From Cytidiella melzeri (Eukaryota; Basidiomycota; Agaricomycetes; Polyporales; Irpicaceae), in assembly GCA_022592445.1 (NCBI GenBank), contig JABYQR010000099.1, positions 1 through 64,000 on the forward strand: a DNA stretch of 64,000 nucleotides, in the 5' to 3' direction. The position numbers were made by a program, and so were the translations under genes. This document shows, piece after piece, positions 11,278 through 22,352 of the stretch. The stretch's first letter is position 1; each line of letters opens with the position of its first letter. The notes below the pieces were generated by a model. It saw only the letters and a list, made by a program, of their open reading frames with translations. It did no database searches and had not been told where the DNA came from.

Positions 11278-14200
11278 CTATCGATGACCCAGAAGTGAGC
11301 TACACAGTTCACTTCTGGTCCCCCCCATTCCTCCGTGCTCCTTTTTGCTCGGAGTTTCTACAGTGATGTAGTATGGTATATTGACTATAGATAGTCCATT
11401 TCTGCGAATATTTGGAGAGGGAGTAGAAGCTAGAAAAGGTCCGCACGAAGGTAATGTTTTCCCTGCCAAAATCTGAGAACTGTCACAGCAAGTCACGCAC
11501 AAGCGCTCACATATGTTCGAACTCAGCACATGCCGAGCGATCCGGAAACTTTGTAGCGTTCACATGCACTGTGCAGCGTCTCGTTCAAGAGCTCCCTAGG
11601 AAGAAGTATTGTAGTAAAGTAACTATATACATGAACGATCTACAATTATAAGAATCATACTTGAAATGAGAGTAAAGGGATTATGCATTAGAAGAGGTAT
11701 CTACTACACCCTGCAGCATAATCCTGACTGCAGAGTTGCTACAAAGCTGCAAGGGAATGTTACTAACATCATCAATATGTGGTTGCTTCGATTGACTGGC
11801 CCGGGGGTCACTCAAGGATAGCAAAGATACTTCCTCCCTCTTGTCGGGCATAGGCCGTTTCGAGGCGCGTTTGGAAGAAGGCCACAGACCAATGAAGCGG
11901 AAATCTGCGCGCAAAGCCGGCTCTTCATTGATGTGCACCGTAATTTGTCCAATGAGCTGCTCTTGCGTGCCAGCCTCATCAAGGTCCATGCACCACGCAA
12001 TGTCAACCAGCATAGGGTGTTTCTGGCATGCCAACACTTCGGTGAACACCATGCCCTCCTTACCAAGGTCTACCCGTCGCCGTCTCTTCTCAAACTCGTT
12101 GTCATTCTTCTTCTGCTTGTTCTCCTCCGCTTTGTTCTCCTTTTCCGCCCGAGCTTGCTTCTGCTCCAAAGCCTTAGCACGGCCCTCCTGTGTGGTGACT
12201 ACTCGACTGCCAACGGTAACGCTGCGATCATTTGTTCGCTTGTCTCGTTTGGTATTCAGCTTCCTTTGCAGGTCGCCGATAGCACACCCCGCCAATATAG
12301 CATGCGCTGTTGCTTTGTCATGCTGAGATCTCGCCCTATTGCGCTGTTGTTTATACTTCTTTGTACAAGAGTTTAGAGACATGAGTTGGCTGGCCTCGTT
12401 GTCAGTGTCGGAGTCTGGGTAGTGAGATATGACAGGTGTGCTCGTGGCTGCAGAGGTGCGTGTGGAAAGTGATAGGGTGGTGGCTACAGCTGAAGTTGAC
12501 GGAGGAGACAGGGTGGTAGACGAAGGTGCAGGCAAGGGAGGTGGTTCATTGGCAATGGTGGCAGAAGGTGCGTGGCTACGTCGACGGGCTGCTCTGTGAC
12601 GTTCTTCCTCAATGTTAGACTCTGTTTCGGACTCGTTGTCAGATCCTTCTTTTGACAATGATTCGTACGCAGGGCTTGACATAGTCTGAGGTTCGTCACC
12701 ACTGGCAGACTCGGAGATGTTGTCACCATAGTCCACGGGAAAGCCTTCAGGGAGATGGAGGGTGGTTGAGGTGGGAATACTTGGTGCAAAGTCAGACGCA
12801 GCGAACTGAATTATGTCACAGCATGGCTTCTTGCCAGATTTGTCTGACACAAGACCAGACTTGGCAAACGCCTTTTGGATTGTGCCTTCCTCAAAGGCTA
12901 CACTCTGCGCTTCCATGTACATGCGCACCACGTCCCTTGCTTGCATTGACTGTCCTCCAGTCTCATCCAACACATCCTGCACACGCTTGTTCCACTTGTG
13001 TTTCAAAGGTGCGAACACTCCGACATTGCAAGGTTGCAGTTGGTGAGTGGTGTGAGGGGGTAGTTCATAGAGAATGACATTTTTTGCAATAGCGTGGTCG
13101 ATGATCTTAAGAGATGCATGGGACAAATGTCCATCGTATACAAGAAGAATGGGTTTTGATGGATCTCTGTGAGCTTTGGCCGCAGGTACAAAGCACTTCT
13201 CAAACCAGCTCTTGCAGACAAAATCGGACGTCCAGCCATTCTCAGTGTTTGCAAGTCTATAGCACACTGGGTAAGTTGCTCGAGTATTCATTCTATAAGT
13301 GGATAAGGCTCACAAGATATTGTCTTTGTTCTCAAACCACTGCTCGCACATCTTCACCCCAGCAAAGACAAAGCATGGCTTCACAGGAGCAGTGCCATCT
13401 CCGCATACTGATTCGAGGATTGTCACCAGTTCCAAGTCGTCGCTCGTCTGAAGGTAGCGGCTTTTATCGGCGGCAGAGAAAAGGTACAGTTTGCCAGTCC
13501 CTTTTCAACCGCCACCCAGCTGCATCCCAATCTCATCCATGTTGTGTACGTTCTCCCATGGGATGTCATGCTCATCAAGAACCACCTGAAGCCGCTCAAA
13601 ATGTGTGTTTGCATTGGTAAAATTGAATGCACAAGCGCGCTTCAGATCCAGCCCAGATGGCCACCCTAGGGTACATTCAGGATGCCGACAAAGAAAGCGG
13701 TAGACCCATTGTCGTGAAGGTTTACGGCCCGACAGTGCCTCCACCTTTGGGGAAATTGTTTGTTTTGACAGCGGCACTCCAGAAGCTCCCAGGTAAATGA
13801 TGTATGACATCAGTGTCTTCTCCTGCACGGTGTTAAGAAGCTGTTGTCAGCTGTGTGCTGACCGCCGAGGCTTGGTGAGTCTATTCACTTGGCGCCATAT
13901 GGCAATCCTCTTGCTAGGGCAGCCTAACATCTCCGCAGCATCATAGGGGTTCTTGTATAGGCCACTCCGGATCCCTGCGGCACCTTCCTGTACCAAACTG
14001 TCGTGGTCGTTGAGTTCCTTGACACCCTGGCGGTAGACTTTTGCACGAAGCATGGGACCCAAAAAATTGTGACAATAAAGTAAAAATTAGGATTAGAGTA
14101 TTAATAAGTATTTTGAAAGAGTGTCAAGTAGTTTTGAGCTGGAGAACGATAGAGAGAATGGCGAAACGATGCACAAAACATGACCTCAGTACCTCATTGG

Positions 14201-14640
14201 CTAGTTACCAGCGCTTGTCGGAGTTCTAAACCCACGAGGAGGCATTGTCACGCTCCCCCCTCCACTGTTGAGAGTATACCTTCCACTATTCTTGCCACAT
14301 CGCTCAGATATACAAACTGGTATTTTTCCGTGATAGTATTATACCCATGTCAATGTACTCTGTGATTTTTTGGGCCAAAATATACACTGGTGCTGCCTCA
14401 GTAAGCGCATCAATCACAGTTCACTCAACTCATGAACTGCATGCAAAAAAAATTGAGGGTATTCGATTTTTATTATCCTCGTAGAGCTGCTCTTTCTATA
14501 TCCAAACTTTGTAAGTAGCATAGTGAATACATATGCCTGTTTTTTTTGTTTGGAGGCAGTTGAGTGAGGGGAAGTAAGAACCTTCCCGAGCAAATAGTTT
14601 CACTTCCTGTCCCCCCAGTTCACTTCTGGGTCATTGATAG
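11278..14640 (-). mobile_element. pogo/Tigger-type DNA transposon (Tc1/mariner superfamily)
   Basis: The 3363-bp element is bounded by terminal inverted repeats CTATCRATGACCCAGAAGTG (left end at 11278, right end at 14640) and flanked by TA on both sides (11276-11277 and 14641-14642). That is the target duplication of the Tc1/mariner/pogo superfamily. A second repeat of the TTCACTTCTGG / GTCCCCCC motif lies just inside each end. It holds one minus-strand transposase gene, now broken. About 400 bp (left) and 570 bp (right) of non-coding sequence separate the gene from the ends. Confidence 0.9.
11681..14062 (-). pseudogene. pogo/Tigger-like transposase, broken
   Basis: The minus-strand frame starts near MLRAKVYRQG (about 14056) and begins with a psq/CENP-B-like helix-turn-helix region (YKNPYDAAEMLG), then RQWVYRFLCRHPE. 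The DDE domain shows the first Asp in NMDEIGMQLGG and the second in LLVYDGHLSHAS. Where the third acid is expected, 36 residues further (QPLDVGVF in relatives), the sequence reads QPCNVGVF, so the Asp is Asn. Three in-frame TGA codons (13847-13849, 13505-13507, 13310-13312) interrupt it; each fits a single change from CGA or TGG. The C-terminal 250 residues are low-complexity and charged. The element should be inactive. Confidence 0.9.
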
Positions 14641-14642
14641 TA

Positions 14643-15369
14643 ATCTCTACTGACGTGTTATTCATATCTTGGTCTGGATTCGCGGGGAGTACTAATGGAA
14701 GTGTGGTTCTAGGACAAGAATATATGAACCAGCATGTTTGTGAAGAGCTCGTGACCAACTACTTGAATGGGTGCAGGTTTGGGGATGGAGATGGAGATGG
14801 GGGCTGGCCCGGGTGTTTCTCGTGGACAATAACGACTCGGAGGAGTAACGAGATGAGAAACGGAAAGGGTAGTAAGTTGGTTCCCTTTCCGACTTACAAA
14901 GATGGAGATGGAAAGCGTCAAAGTCGTTCTTCTTTGAATTCTCATTCTCAAGAGCTTCTTCTTTTGCAGAAGCAGTAAGCAGTAAGCATACGTTGTTGTG
15001 AGAGTTGGGGTATATCGAAAAAACGGGTGATTCCAGAGTAGAGTCAAGTAAAGTATAAACATGCCTTGCGTCATCGTTTGAAGGATTCACACTGGAGAGA
15101 GGTGCGAGACAAACAAGAAGAAAAAATACAAGAGCGATTAATACACAGTTTTTTTTTGATTGTGATTGTGAATGCTAGCCTAGGTAGGCGAGTACATTGT
15201 ACACCGGGATGGAAAAGCTCCTTTCAATGGTTCCTCCCATCCATTCTAGGGTATAATTAGGACACGAGATCCCGATAAGCAAGCGGACAGTCCATTGTCC
15301 TCGTCCGAGTCGGAGGCCATCCCAAGAACACCAACGAAGCCCCCTCGAGGTCCTTCGTTCGTTCGTGCT
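14643..15369. other. Intergenic, nothing recognised
   Basis: About 730 bp between the transposon and the 3' end of the next gene. Overlapping minus-strand frames at 14692-15090 show no family resemblance. Confidence 0.5.
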
Positions 15370-16046
15370 TCATTCAGAGTCTCCCTTCAACCAACCCTTG
15401 AAACGATCACCGAGGCTAGGTGAAGGCGATCGTGAGTGAGATGATGATGATGATGTAGCTTTCTCGTCCGGAGAAAGATACTGTTGTTGTTGATGTGCGG
15501 GATCCGGTGGGGTATACGAAGGTGGGGAAGAATCTCTAGAAGTATAAGCGTCTTCCATAGGATTATTGGAACGTGGACGAGGAGATCGTGGGACGGGTTT
15601 GTCGAGTACGTTGACGTGCACGATCTCGTACTGTTTCAGTTCAGCCGCGATCGTCGTCCAAGCCGAGCGCGAGACCACGACTCTCGCAGGTTGGTCTTTG
15701 ACGCGGACACCGACTGTGAGCTGGATTTGCTCGCGCGGGACGTCGGCGAGTTCTGCAGGGAAGACTTCGTATGCGAAATCTATCGCTTCCTGGAGGAGGT
15801 GAGGAGGGGAGGTGTTAGCGAGCTGAAAGAGCCCCCAGCGGTTAAAAGAGGTGGGGAAAGCCTCGCCTCGAGTGATTCTGCCACTGCGACGTATACCCTG
15901 CTCTCGTTGAGAACGTAGGTGATGATTTTCTTGGACGATGTGTTGGCAGCCGCTGGCGCTTTGCCTTTGGTGTTTCGGCTGGGAGGGCGAGGGAAGTCGC
16001 TTTGAGCTCTGGCGAGGGCGTCTTTGTCGCGGTGGGCTCCGTGCAT
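15370..16046 (-). CDS. Small uncharacterised protein (189 aa, two exons)
   Basis: Exons 16046-15897 and 15789-15370, with a 107-bp GT-AG intron between (donor after ...ESR, acceptor before EAIDF), give a continuous 189-residue protein. The first half is the more ordered part: ITYVLNESR, EAIDFAYEVFPAELADVP, then a segment with QIQLTVGVRVK. The last 65 residues are Pro/Ser-rich with a run of Gln and Ser. No signal peptide, membrane segment or known domain is recognised. Start ATG at 16046 is the first in frame. The function is unknown; the gene model rests on splice-site fit and the phase match only. Confidence 0.65.
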
Positions 16047-17830
16047 GTTGTTGTTGTTGTTGTTGGTTGGTGAGTGAGGAGGGCGGATGAGTGAAGTGCG
16101 ACCACCCCCTCGTCGTGTGAGTTTATATGTCGAGCTCTACACATAAGAGCATCGACGGGCCACAGCCATGTCTGTTGGCAGTGCACCGTGTTCAGGCGCC
16201 AATCTCGATTGGATGGAAAGGACAGCCATTCTCACGCGATAACGACGTTGCAGTGGTACAGGCTATGCAACGTTTATAACACCGTACCTTGACTCGTGCT
16301 TCACATCCGCACAGCTCGGTATGGATAGTCCCGTATACGCTGTCTTCCATGACCGTTGTTCGTGTTTATAGCCGGAAACGTTTGACACAGGAATAACAAG
16401 GTCATTGTCCGCCACAGTTGTCTCGGTTGGTATGTATAGCGTAGGCGGTGTGCGCCATGTAGTTGTGATAGTTCGGTGACATGGGCGTCGTATTGAGAGG
16501 GCATAGCAACTTGCATGGTGAGCGTTGTTCATCGCCTCCAGTGCGTGCACACTACGCAGTGCAAACAGGTGCAAACAATCAGCGTTTCTAGCAACATAGC
16601 CATGACTCCTCTGGCACCCTTTATGCCCATGCTTGCCACCCATGTACGTTGCTTGTAACACGATGTTGCATAGCGAAACTGACAAGGAAAAAGACTGCCC
16701 TCGTACAGCATGCCTACATGATAAAGGCCATTGAGCAGAGTAAGTACTGCCAATAAAAGATGACTCTTGAGCATCCCGCTGACGCTGTTTGTACCAAGAT
16801 CTCCGCTGGCATGACTCGGTACGAAGCACTACCAAGACACTGCGCGAACAATGCAAGTACTCAACTCGCCGAGCAGTTCATTCATAGTAGGCGGATACGA
16901 GCTGGTACTACTAGTGAGCGCTGCATATTAATTCGCCGTTTAATGATGATATGATCGAGGCCCACGTTGAGCAAACGCAGCTTACGGTTCTAACACAGCA
17001 GGCTCGGACATGTAACGAATACAGGCCAACGGTTGTCATTTGACTGACTCTCCTGTGACTCCACCTACCTCTTCATCGCCCCTTCCCTGAACGATGGGGC
17101 CTTTGTGTTGCGTACAAGGCATGTCTCCTTGGCTATTACGACTGCCATCTCGAAGCTACACAGCGTCAATACTCTGAACAAAAACGCGCCAACGCCACAT
17201 ATTCTTTTTTTTTTCTCCAGAGAGCTCTTTGTTTGTTCCTGTTCTAAAACTACTTACGCTACTATATTATGGCCACTGCCGCCACACCATCGTGCCAGTG
17301 GGAGATAACTTCATTTAGGCCACAGCTGCTTGCCAGTACCAGGTCGCATGGTGTCGTCGTTGCCAGCACTGCATTGAGCGAGAATTTTATCAAAAGTGTC
17401 GTGTATACAAGATGGCAGGGAGCTTTTGCTGGAACCTCACTATGCGTGTTCTTGACAGACGCCGGGGTGCTAGTGCTATTCGATGATGGCACAGAGCAAG
17501 GTAACTCGGACAAGTAATACGACTCGGGCGAGATATCTTGTCGATCAAGCAGGCGACAAGTCTTTTTTTCCATCGTGACGGTGTGTGTAACGGCCAACGC
17601 AGAAAAAGATGATGAATGACTTATCACCCCCTACACTCCAAACCCCCCAGACCTTACAATGCACAATGAATCAGCAAGGGACAGCGTAAAAGCAGTCAGA
17701 GCCCCATAGCCGGGCATTTCTCCCTTGGTGCACAAGTCTATCTATACATGAATCGAATTTCGTATGCATGATGCGAGTAAGATAGCTTTCGCATTTGCAG
17801 CAGTTAAACGTTAACAGAAAGACTAGTCAC
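16047..17830. other. 1.8-kb intergenic region
   Basis: The minus-strand frame at 16263-16856 (197 codons) is rich in Cys, His and Arg with no recognisable motif and no plausible gene context. A short T-run lies at about 17205. Nothing else is seen; promoter sequence of the 15370-16046 gene presumably lies at its left end. Confidence 0.5.
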
Positions 17831-19892
17831 TCAAATGCCAAGCCCTTCCAAAGCGTCAACGAGCTCCTCGTCGCCGGCGCTGTCACGGACAGGAAGCGGC
17901 GCATATATCTTTATCGAATCCAATACGCCACCCTGACGACAACCCAAGTCAGCAAACCCCAGTAGTAGTAGTAGGAATCCGTGAGGGGAAGGGGGGAGGG
18001 AGGAGGAGATACCGCTTTCGCTAGTACTCACCTGAACACTGACGATCTTGTCATTGACGAGTAGAACGTCCGAGCCCAACTCGTACTCTGGCAACTCGGC
18101 GATCCTTTTTTGGCGGTACGGCAACGCAGAGAGCAGCGTGTCCTCTTCGAACATTTCCGCGCCCGAGATTTCCGTTTTCGTGGCTACGTGGAAATGGGTC
18201 GTCCATCCTGCGACGACTGTGCTCGCAAAAGCAAACGTCGTACTAGTACTAGTACTAGGCATGTCCAAGTCAACCCCCGTTCGTGAGCTGCTGCTGCTGC
18301 TGCTTCTGTTTTTTTGTTGTTGCTGGTACTGATGGACTTCACGCGCGATGTCCGCCGGAGAAAAATCGACGAGGTAGTCAGGGAACGCGTACCGTGATCC
18401 TGATCCTCTCAAGTTACTCTTCGCTTCCTCGTGCCACGCCGGTCCATCTTTTTCCAACCAACGCGTCGAGTGGTTTCCCCACGTCGACCAAGGTCTGTCG
18501 CGAGGTCCGACCCAAGTTCTCTTGTGGGCTCTGGGGAGTGCCAAGAACCGCTCGGATTCGTCGATGAATTGGTGTGCGGGTGTGAAGAAGGCGCATTGGA
18601 AGGGAGAGGTGAACCATACTCCCGCTACTTGCACGTGCAACATTCGAGCGGAGGCGCTGCTGATCAAGAAACCCCCTCCGTCGTCCTCGTCCGAGTCGTT
18701 TGGGGAGACTTGTTGGCGCGAGGCGGCGTTGATGATGAGACGGACGTCACCGTTCAAGACGCGTGGAAGCCAGTACGTCGCAACGTGCGTCGCTGGACGA
18801 CCGTATCCGTCCGGGTCCGGATCTGCCGAAACGCTGTCTTCGTCGAGCACGTACACTTCGATCGCCGGACGGCGCTCTGCAGTCGAGTAACACGGCTGGA
18901 GGAAACACCTTTCGGAAATCAACACGGCTGGGTGGCCCCACGCGCGTGCCGAAGCACCAGGAGAGCAGAAAACCTACATTTTTATCATTATCGCTGCTCA
19001 GTTGTTGGTACAGGAGAAAAAAAAAGAACCATTCATCGTAAAGTAGCACCTACCGCTTTCTGTTCCCCTGTTGTCCAGTCGAAGAATGTAGTCTCTGTGA
19101 ACAGCTGAAACCCGCTGGCCATGTTCACTGCCAGTATATTATCGAGAACCTGCACACGTGTGTAATGCGGGTTCTTCGCCACACGTTGGGACATCTTGAA
19201 TTGGACGTGAGAGTGTTTGGCACGTGGATGAGGTTGTCCTGTCCGCAGAGAATGGATTGCTAGAGAGTACCACTGCACGGTTGTATCGCTGCCAGAGGCG
19301 GCGGCCACTACAGGACCGTGATGTCGCACGACGAGCAAGTCTTGAGAAACATCCACGCACGCGACGCTCCCTGTTTCTTTCTGCAACCTGATTTGCCAGT
19401 GGGAGAGGACAGTGGTGGAGGAGGAGGGGTTCAGAGCGGAACTGATTTGGGACAAGTCGTACACGACGTCTGGATGGGTGGAATTGACTACTTTGCGGAG
19501 AAGCACTGAATCTCGAATGGGCCAGTACTCCAAATTCGAGACGTGCAAGGTTTCTAGCAAGGCTATGGTGTTGTTCGTGCCGGACCATATTTGTCGAGCT
19601 GCGGAGAGGATGGCGAGGCGATCTTGGAGAGTGTAGCTCGACTTTAGGTTGTCGTCTTTGAAACCAGAGATGAACAATTCGATGTGATAGTTGAGCAGCG
19701 CAGAGTGGCCGATGAGGTGATGAAACGACTTGCACACCTTGAGCCATAGTCAAAGCAAATTCCCGGCGCGTGTAGTACGAACGAAGAAACAACGAGACTC
19801 ACCGACTTGCAGCGCAGAATTTGGCGCAAGTCGCAACTCTTCAAGATCTGCTCTACGAGCTCTGGTGGCAAGTCGGAAAGGCCCATAGCCAT
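17831..19892 (-). CDS. F-box domain protein with a long C-terminal region
   Basis: Four exons (19892-19803, 19737-19054, 18973-18032, 17932-17831) join in phase to give 605 residues. The N-terminus, LSDLPPELVEQILKSCDLRQ and CKSVCKSFHHLIG across intron 1, is an F-box, the Skp1-binding module of SCF ubiquitin ligases. The rest (SSTTVLSHWQIRLQ, SQDLLVVRHHGPVV, VQVLDNILAVNM) resembles the repeating beta-strand pattern of C-terminal substrate regions common in basidiomycete F-box proteins, but no named repeat is certain. A Ser/Gln run is coded by a CTG-type microsatellite at about 18285-18320. Start at 19892 (MAMGL) is chosen next to the F-box; an upstream ATG at 19964 is possible. Confidence 0.85.
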
Positions 19893-20004
19893 AGTAGTAG
19901 TAAATCCACGGTGCTGAGTGAACCCACTGAGGTTGTGAGATCTGGCTGCCAATCCCACTGCCATCGAAACGACGAATTCGAAATGGTAGAAAAGAATTGG
20001 TGAG

Positions 20005-20389
20005 TTGATGCCTACTAGAGATCTGGAGGATGAAGAAGGGTGCTCACCAAACTCGCTGGGTGCAGCTGGTGGTTACTGGTCATGATGAGCGAGGCAAGAT
20101 ATCCACGATGATGGAAGGGGACCGCGGTGTCGCGAAGCTTATGAATGTGTACTTGCAACGTTCGTAAGCAATCTAATAAATAATGTCTTACCTGATCACA
20201 AGCTACCGTAGTAATCAAACTTGGTATGAGCAGCGACAAAGGTCTGCAGTGTTCATCCAAATACTCGTACATCCATATGTAATTGTACAGCACTACATAT
20301 CGATACAAAGTGCAAAGTGTGAGACAGATGAAGCAGCTGCTCGTATGCGAGCCAAAAATGGGGGTGGGTACAACGCCTAGATCAAACAA
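20005..20389 (-). other. Possible extra exon(s) between the two F-box genes
   Basis: The minus-strand frame contains IPSLITTVACDQVRHYLLDC and HKLRDTAVPFHHRGYLASL, which reads like real protein of the F-box/LRR type. A GT donor (GTGAGC) follows near 20047. I could not connect it convincingly to either neighbour. Confidence 0.25.
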
Positions 20390-20401
20390 ATCCTCACAAC
20401 C

Positions 20402-21920
20402 TCAAACGAACCTGCTTTTTCGACAGGCAGCAAGAATGGTTTCCCTATCCTCCCAAAAGCCCTGCAAATATACCACAGAAGTAAACAGCCGTTCCTATAC
20501 GAAATATCACGGCAATTCTTGTAGTACGTACCGTAGTTGTGAATTTCAAAACACCGTTTTTGGCCAAGTCGGGCAGCTGAGCAGTGATATGATGCTGGGC
20601 TTCCCGCTCGACAGACAAATCAGAGCACCGAGGCATGAGAGCAAAAACGACGGATTCCAAGTTCGTGAACCGTTGCCATCCGACTCCTCTCCCAATGTGA
20701 CGCAAAGCCTCCCAATCGGCCATGCTGCAGTTTTTGAGTAGCACGTCGTGGTATTGCAGCACGATCGTCACGGATGTTACCAAGGGGGTCACGCTAGAAA
20801 GGACGGCTGCAAGAAAGTGGCTCGCGCGGAGCCACAGGTGCGACGCTGGATCCTCTTCGTTTGGGAAAACTTGCATGCGCAGACGGCGAAGACCTGTGCA
20901 CGTACGAAGGCTGAGCAAGTCTATGACCCCAGCGTAGTCTAAAGATGATCCAAAAAACAAAAAACAAAAAACGTCACATTCGGCAGTGGAGGGACCTTGT
21001 TAGTTCGAAACAGCAAACGCACCGTTTGAGCCTTTGGCAATATCCGCAATATCGACAGCGATGCTCTGCAGGTGTGCGCCTGCAGCGCTGATAAGCTGTC
21101 CAAAAGATGCTACTTGGTCCATCGTACAACACTTGATTTCGACCGATTGTAGCGTGTGCACCGAGTTTGAGTTGAGCAGCACGGAGAGCATGTACGGCAT
21201 CGTGCGCGACGGCGCAGGCATCATAGAGGAGTGGCCCTTCAAGGAGAAGCGGTGAACTTGAAGCCGTTCGAGACGCTGCAGATCAGCCTGGCTAGGCGAA
21301 TGGCGTGGAGTCTCGAGGTAGCTCACGCGTAGCATGCCTAGGTGTGAGAACATGCCAAGAACCGAGAATAGCCCGTCTGGGGTGTGTTCCTCGAGGCCGA
21401 CGCGTCCAATAGATAAAACGTCGAGCTTCATCTTGCCTATGGGGAGCGGCCCAGCTGTGCGAGGCTCGGATGAGAGGGGAGTGAAGTGAACTCTGTTGAG
21501 CTCTAGGATGCGTACTCTAGGCAGCTGACCGAGAATGTTCGCAAGCATGTGGGCCGATATGTAGGATTCGGGACTTTGGCGTTCATGGCGCTCCTCGTTC
21601 CCCAAGAGACATAGAGTGTGCACCTTTGCGCAAAAGCCGGGGGAGGCGACGGTGGTTATGAAGGTGCAGAAAGCTTGGAAGCGGTCCTGGAGCACGGGAC
21701 GAGAGCGGAGACTGGTGCATATTTGGGTGTCGCGGATGCGGAGGAGGCCAAAGAGATGGTGCCGACTCTGCTTGAGCCACGAGCGACAGACGAAAGAGCA
21801 ACTGCGAAGGGCTATCGCGTCGCGAGCGAGGTAGTCGAGGACGCGATCGATGAGCTCCTGCGGGAGTTTTGAGATGCCAGTCGCTTTCACCGTCGTCCAC
21901 ATCGGCTCTGGATAACCCAT
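20402..21920 (-). CDS. F-box/LRR-like protein
   Basis: Three exons (21920-21023, 20938-20532, 20461-20402) join in phase for 454 residues; the start could also be 21902. The F-box is ISKLPQELIDRVLDYLARDA followed by CSFVCRSWL. Leucine-rich segments follow (LGQLPRVRILELNRVHF, LERLQVHRFSLKGH, LESVVFALMPRCSDLS), typical of basidiomycete F-box proteins in which they select the substrate. The short third exon ends at a TGA at 20402-20404. A further open stretch at 20080-20260 on the same strand (IPSLITTVACDQ, LRDTAVPFHHRGYL) also looks protein-like and may belong to this gene by alternative splicing or to a separate gene. It lies in tandem with the F-box gene at 17831-19892, so an old duplication is possible. 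Confidence 0.8.
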
Positions 21921-22352
21921 GCAAATAGTCCTGGATCTGACAAGATGTAAGCCCAAACGACCTGCACTGTGTGCTGCAGCATACCTGGTCTGGCAACTTG
22001 TTCTGACAGACAGCAACAACTTCAGTACTCCCTCACGTTCTTCCACGCGTCGACTTCAAGTTGGCAGATTCGCGGCAGAGGCAGTCGGTATGTCCGCTAC
22101 GTCGCACAAGCCTGAGAACAGTGAGGTCGAGCAAGGCCCATGGGGGAGAGGGAGCAAAGAGGAAGAGAGCAGCCTCGTGTCCGGGAACGGTTTCCGGTCC
22201 AAAAGTGCTCAACTTTGTGACTGCTGTAGCTCAGACCGCTCTAGACCACTCATCAGCTACTTACTGCTACCGCATTCAAGGTTTAAATATCAAGTGTATT
22301 AATTAATCCATCATCATGTTCTATCGTACACTATAGTCTTTATAACAGCCAA
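21921..22352. promoter_or_regulatory. Presumed promoter of the F-box/LRR gene
   Basis: 432 bp between the start of the minus-strand F-box/LRR gene and the 3' end of the minus-strand BRCT gene. No unambiguous TATA box was found; the role is assigned by position only. Confidence 0.35.

Noticed and set aside
11841..12326. 161-codon plus-strand frame
   Set aside because: Antisense to the charged C-terminal part of the Tigger transposase.
16263..16856. 197-codon minus-strand frame
   Set aside because: No motif, no splice context and unlikely composition; treated as chance.
18431..19108. 225-codon plus-strand frame
   Set aside because: Antisense to the F-box gene exons, without motifs.
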